Of a DNA stretch of 8,786 bases, positions 5,792-8,786 are shown one piece after another (within the stretch, counting starts at the first letter, position 1; each line of letters opens with the position of its first letter). Where the stretch lies: assembly GCA_028706735.1 (NCBI GenBank), contig JAQTVS010000103.1:1-8786 (forward strand), written 5' to 3'. Both the position numbers and the translations under genes were made by a program. Below the pieces are notes generated by a model. It had not been told where the DNA came from and made no database searches. It worked only from the letters and a program-made list of their open reading frames with translations. The DNA comes from Thiomonas sp. Lineage in GTDB: Bacteria; Pseudomonadota; Gammaproteobacteria; Burkholderiales; Burkholderiaceae_C.

Positions 5792-6124
5792 TCAGCGCAG
5801 CAGCGCCACCAGTGCCAGCAGCAAAGCCACTGCGCCCAGAGCCAGCGCGAGCACGGCCCAGCGCTGCTGCCGCCGCTGCGCCTGTGCGAGCTGCACGCCG
5901 GCCTGCTCCAGCGCAGAGACCGTGGTCTGCAGTTGCTGCGCCAGCGCCCGCACATGTTCGGCGTTGTGGGTCACGGCAGTCTGCAATTCCTCGATCTGCT
6001 TTTGCAGCGAATCAGCCGCCTCTTTGTCTGACTTGCGTTGTTTGAAGACCGGCAACGCGAGCTTGGCCACCGATTCGATGTAGGGCAGCGCGGCGCCGAT
6101 GGCCGTCATCCAAGTCACGGGCAT
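5792..6124 (-). CDS. Small coiled-coil protein with C-terminal membrane helix, function unknown
   Basis: A 110-residue protein I do not recognise as a named family. It has an apolar, possibly amphipathic N-terminal stretch (about 3-27), a charged joint FKQRKSDKEA, a long helical Gln/Glu/Ala-rich segment with heptad character (about 34-87, SLQKQIEELQTAV…ALEQAGVQLAQ), then one strongly hydrophobic helix (about 89-109) ending one residue before the stop. This tail-anchored form suggests an inner-membrane protein with its coiled coil in the cytoplasm. The ATG at 6124 lies 3 bases past the stop of the YpfJ-type peptidase gene; no strong ribosome binding site is seen, so translation is probably coupled. 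The even organised helix pattern and tight linkage support a real gene. Confidence 0.75.
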   Translation of the reverse strand: MPVTWMTAIGAALPYIESVAKLALPVFKQRKSDKEAADSLQKQIEELQTAVTHNAEHVRALAQQLQTTVSALEQAGVQLAQAQRRQQRWAVLALALGAVALLLALVALLR

Positions 6125-6127
6125 GGC

Positions 6128-6895
6128 TTAGAGCTGCGACGCGTTGAAAGTGTCACAGACCTGCGTCCGCCCGCTGGCGAAGCCGGTCTGGAACCAGCGC
6201 GCGCGTTGCGCCGAGGTGCCGTGGGTGAATGAATCGGGCACCACATCGCCCTGCGCCTGCTTTTGCAGCCGGTCGTCGCCCACGGCCTCGGCCGCATTGA
6301 TGACCTCTTCCACATCGCCTGGCTCCAGCACCTTGCGCTCGTTCTGCGCGTGGTAGGCCCAAACCCCGGCGTAGCAATCGGCCTGCAGTTCCAGCCCCAC
6401 CAGCAGGGCGTTGGCGCGAGCAGGGCTGCTGCGCTGCATGGCGTCGCGCACCTTGCCCTCCACGCCCAGCAGATTCTGCACATGGTGGCCGACTTCATGC
6501 GCGATCACATACGCCTCGGCAAAGTCGCCCTTCGCGCCGAGGCGTTGCTGCAACTCCTGGAAAAATTGGGTATCGAGATACAGCTTCTGGTCCGCCGGGC
6601 AGTAGAACGGCCCGGTGGCTGCCTGCGCGTAGCCGCAGGCCGACTGCACCGCGCCGGAAAACAGCACCAGCTTGGGATCGACATACTGCCGACCCGCCTG
6701 CTGGAAAAGCGCCCCCCAGGTGTCTTCGGTGTCGGCCAGCACCACGCTCCGATCGACGCCGAAATACAGCGCCACCAGCGCCAGCACGATGGCGCCGATG
6801 CCGCCGCCCACGAGACCGCCCCGCCCGCTGGGCCGCGGGCCGGAAGCCCGCTGGTCTTCGATGTTGTCGCTGCGTCTGCCGCTTTTCCAGAGCAT
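6128..6895 (-). CDS. ypfJ: Membrane-anchored neutral zinc metallopeptidase, YpfJ family
   Basis: A 255-residue protein matching the putative neutral zinc metallopeptidase family (E. coli YpfJ, 287 residues). The N-terminus (LWKSGRRSDNIEDQR) precedes a Gly-rich linker and one membrane helix (about 29-47). The catalytic domain shows TEDTWGALF (56-64), CGYAQAATGPFYCPADQKLYLD (87-108), the zinc motif HEVGH (133-137) inside AYVIAHEVGHHVQ, ELQADCYAGVW (169-179) which supplies the likely third ligand, and GDDRLQKQAQGDVVPDSFTHGTS near the end. Compared with E. coli YpfJ, the linker between the helix and the peptidase domain is about 25 residues shorter. The substrate is not established. The ATG at 6895 follows GGGAGG by about 8 bases. 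It shares a transcript direction with the coiled-coil gene 3 bases downstream. Its upstream region is the inverted-repeat element at 6916-7085. Confidence 0.95.
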   Translation of the reverse strand: MLWKSGRRSDNIEDQRASGPRPSGRGGLVGGGIGAIVLALVALYFGVDRSVVLADTEDTWGALFQQAGRQYVDPKLVLFSGAVQSACGYAQAATGPFYCPADQKLYLDTQFFQELQQRLGAKGDFAEAYVIAHEVGHHVQNLLGVEGKVRDAMQRSSPARANALLVGLELQADCYAGVWAYHAQNERKVLEPGDVEEVINAAEAVGDDRLQKQAQGDVVPDSFTHGTSAQRARWFQTGFASGRTQVCDTFNASQL

Positions 6896-6915
6896 GATGC
6901 GCCCTCCCTAAAACC

Positions 6916-7085
6916 CAGATTGTCCATTAGGCGGGACTTCGTCCCTACACGGGCGCTGGCGGTCAGTTTGGGGCGTCTTTGCCCCCGCGCTTCGCGCCCA
7001 TAGCGATGGCTATGGGCTTGTCACGCAGGGCCAAATCCATCCCCAACCCGCCTCGCCATCATCCCGTGTCCTAATGAACAATCTG
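6916..7085. repeat. MITE-like or structured-RNA element with 16-base terminal inverted repeats
   Basis: CAGATTGTCCATTAGG (6916-6931) and CCTAATGAACAATCTG (7070-7085) are inverted repeats matching at 15 of 16 positions; in a leftward RNA the one mismatch becomes a G-U pair. Between them lie GGGAC-TTC-GTCCC (6933-6945), GGGGC-N6-GCCCC (6970-6985), and a perfect 9-base hairpin (6996-7017). There is no open reading frame of note. The element fills most of the gap between the oxidoreductase gene and the peptidase gene, its left end 20 bases from the peptidase ATG and just outside the ribosome binding site. No clear target-site duplication is visible. Confidence 0.65.
6996..7017. repeat. Perfect 9-base hairpin inside the inverted-repeat element
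   Basis: GCCCATAGC, loop GATG, GCTATGGGC. The stem is perfect and the loop is four bases. A short GCG-CTTCG-CGC palindrome directly precedes it. There is no adjacent T-tract on the rightward side beyond two T, so it is not a clear terminator. Confidence 0.75.
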
Positions 7086-7144
7086 AGTTGAATGGCGCGA
7101 ATTATGCCGTTTCAACAAACTCGGCCGGAACGACGTCACCTACG

Positions 7145-8786
7145 TCAAGCCACGGTCTCTGGCACGGTCTGAGCCCCCGGCGGCGAGACGCTCACCGTCG
7201 GCTGCCGCCACTGCCGCATCAGATCCTCCCACTGCGGCAGCTCCTGCTCTAGATGACGCTGCCTGACGTGGCCGTAGCCGCGGATGCCGTCGGGCAGGCG
7301 GGCGATCTGCGCGGCGAGCTGCAGGCGCTCGGGCGGGCTGCTGGCGTCGAGACCGCGCAGCAATTCGGCAATCGTCTCGCGGTACTGTTGAATGAGTGCG
7401 CGTTCCTGCTTGCGCTCTGCCGTGTGGCCGAACAGGTCGAGTGCGGTGCCGCGCAGCACCTTGAGCGGCGCGAGCAGCCGGAACGCCGTCCCCATCCACG
7501 CACCGAACTCGCGCTTGACGAGTTCGCCCTGGGCATTGCGCTTGCTCCACAGTGGCGGCGCTAGGTAGTAATGGCGTTTGAAATCGCCTTCGAACTGCTG
7601 TTGCAGCTGCTTGGCGAACGCCGGGTCGGACTGCAGCCGGGCGACTTCGTACTCGTCCTTGTAGGCCATGAGCTTGAACAGATTGCGCGCCACGGCTTCA
7701 GTCAGCGCGGTGGATTTGAGCGGGGCTTCGGCCTCGCGCACCCGGGCGACGAAAGCCGCGTACTGCTGCGCATAGGCGGCGTTCTGATAGGCGGTGAGGA
7801 ACTCCACGCGGCGCTGGATGACCTCGTTCAGACTTGGCCGTTTGACCAACTGAATGACTTGCTCCGCGGCACTCAGCGCGGCGATGCTCTGCGGGTCGTG
7901 CGCGGCGTGGCGGCCCCACTCGAACGCTGCCTTGTTCTTCTCCACCTGCACCGCGTTGAGCTCGATGGCGCGCATCAGTGCGGCATGGCCCAGCGGCACC
8001 CAGCCCTTCTGCCAAGCGAAGCCGAGCAGCATGGGGTTGGCGTAGATGGCGTCGCCCAGCAACTTCTCGGCTGCGCGCACGCAGTCGAATCCCGCCACCC
8101 TGCCGGCGCCCGCGGCCTGTTCAATGGCCTGGTGGCAGGCGGCATCGGGGAACTGCCAATCGGGGTTGTGGACGAACGCGGCTGTGGGCGTGCTGTGGGT
8201 GTCGAGCGCGATGTGGGTGCGGCCTTCGCGCACGCGCGCCAGAGTTTCGCGGTCCGCGGTGACGATGGGGTCGCAGCCGAGGATGAGTTCGGCCTCGGCG
8301 GTGCCCACCCGGGTGGTGACGATCTGCTCCGGGTCATTGGCGATGAGCACATGGCTCCAGGTCGCGCCGCCCTTCTGCGCCAGCCCGGCGGCATCCTGCG
8401 TGACCACGCCCTTGCCTTCGATGTGCGCGGCCATGCCGAGCAACTGGCCGATGGTGATGACTCCGGTGCCGCCGACGCCCGCGACGACGATGCCGTAGCT
8501 GCCGCCGCCCGCCGCGTCGTCGCGCACCGCATCGGGCACATTGGGCAGGGGCAGTTCTGGCAGGGCCGACAGATCCGCCCCCGGCTGTGGCTTGGGTTTG
8601 CGCAGGGCGCCGCCTTCCACCGTGACAAAGCTGGGGCAGAAGCCCTTGAGGCAGGAGAAGTCCTTGTTGCAACTGCTCTGGTTGATGGTGCGCTTGCGGC
8701 CAAACTCGGTCTCCAGCGGCTCGACCGACAGGCAGTTGCTCTGATCGGAGCAGTCGCCGCAGCCTTCGCAGACCAAGGGGTTGATG
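7145..8786 (-). CDS. Fused indolepyruvate ferredoxin oxidoreductase, C-terminal part
   Basis: The frame stays open to the window edge, so the N-terminal half (thiamine-diphosphate domains) lies outside; 546 residues are visible of a family that is usually about 1150-1200 long. The enzyme oxidatively decarboxylates aryl pyruvates (indolepyruvate, phenylpyruvate) to aryl-acetyl-CoA with reduction of ferredoxin, in aromatic amino acid breakdown. The visible part starts inside the iron-sulphur region: CEGCGDC plus SNC (C6, C9, C12, C18 of the fragment), then SSCNKDFSCLKGFC (C39, C45, C50). Next is the gamma-type domain with GIVVAGVGGTGVITIGQLLG and DAAGLAQKGGATWSHV, then a long helical C-terminal domain (DUF6537-like; HYYLAPPLWSKRNAQGELVKREFG). 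A TTG at 8774-8776 is not the true start, because INP precedes it in frame just as in full-length homologues. The stop is 59 bases beyond the inverted-repeat element. Confidence 0.95.
   Translation of the reverse strand, partial: INPLVCEGCGDCSDQSNCLSVEPLETEFGRKRTINQSSCNKDFSCLKGFCPSFVTVEGGALRKPKPQPGADLSALPELPLPNVPDAVRDDAAGGGSYGIVVAGVGGTGVITIGQLLGMAAHIEGKGVVTQDAAGLAQKGGATWSHVLIANDPEQIVTTRVGTAEAELILGCDPIVTADRETLARVREGRTHIALDTHSTPTAAFVHNPDWQFPDAACHQAIEQAAGAGRVAGFDCVRAAEKLLGDAIYANPMLLGFAWQKGWVPLGHAALMRAIELNAVQVEKNKAAFEWGRHAAHDPQSIAALSAAEQVIQLVKRPSLNEVIQRRVEFLTAYQNAAYAQQYAAFVARVREAEAPLKSTALTEAVARNLFKLMAYKDEYEVARLQSDPAFAKQLQQQFEGDFKRHYYLAPPLWSKRNAQGELVKREFGAWMGTAFRLLAPLKVLRGTALDLFGHTAERKQERALIQQYRETIAELLRGLDASSPPERLQLAAQIARLPDGIRGYGHVRQRHLEQELPQWEDLMRQWRQPTVSVSPPGAQTVPETVA

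Noticed and set aside
5260..5955. 231-codon leftward frame over the exporter end and the repeats
   Set aside because: Translates palindromic repeats into Pro/Arg/Gly-rich low-complexity peptide and overlaps the real exporter C-terminus.
5429..6031. 200-codon rightward frame over the repeats
   Set aside because: Same repeat translation, and antisense to the coiled-coil membrane protein whose helix pattern is coherent.
6916..7085. Integron attC site
   Set aside because: The ends lack the core-site consensus (GTTRRRY and its complement) and there is no integrase or cassette array.
7145..8776. Oxidoreductase gene starting at the TTG at 8776
   Set aside because: The frame continues upstream as INPLVCEGCGDC, matching the interior of full-length fused enzymes, so the gene is cut by the window edge rather than starting here.

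Overview
The window is GC-rich bacterial DNA with a betaproteobacterial, probably Burkholderiales, character. The evidence is a DUF1840 gene (a family I know mainly from that group), the overall base composition, and palindromic GC-rich intergenic repeats of a kind common there. No genus can be fixed from the sequence alone.

Left end (1-3830): the last codons of ssb run rightward (stop at 42-44). After about 360 bases without a convincing gene, a leftward cytochrome bd quinol oxidase operon reads cydA (3696 to 2059), cydB (2052 to 919), then two tandem small membrane-protein genes (904 to 695 and 606 to 403). Both small proteins carry the CydX signature WYFAWxxGT, but each has an extra N-terminal membrane helix that the 37-residue E. 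coli CydX lacks. A textbook intrinsic terminator lies between the two paralogues, only 15 bases before the second start codon. Upstream of cydA is an FNR/Anr-like box centred exactly 41.5 bases before the start site implied by a candidate -10 box. This suggests induction of the high-affinity oxidase at low oxygen.

Middle (3697-5791): a 370-base divergent intergenic region separates cydA from a rightward pair, a DUF1840 protein and a cation diffusion facilitator (CDF) metal exporter with a His-rich N-terminus. The pair is joined stop-to-start with no gap. About 430 bases of repeats follow: two hairpin units with nearly identical loops but compensatory differences in their stems, then two C/G-rich palindromes.

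Right end (5792-8786): three leftward genes. In transcription order they are the C-terminal half of a long fused indolepyruvate ferredoxin oxidoreductase (cut by the window end), a membrane-anchored YpfJ-type zinc metallopeptidase, and a small protein with a coiled coil and a C-terminal membrane helix. A 170-base element bounded by 16-base inverted repeats (15/16) and filled with hairpins occupies most of the gap between the oxidoreductase and the peptidase. It ends just before the peptidase ribosome binding site.

The most unusual content is the doubled, extended CydX module with its internal terminator, the loss of one Asp in the CydB motif that reads DGFDMG in E. coli, and the two families of structured intergenic repeats.
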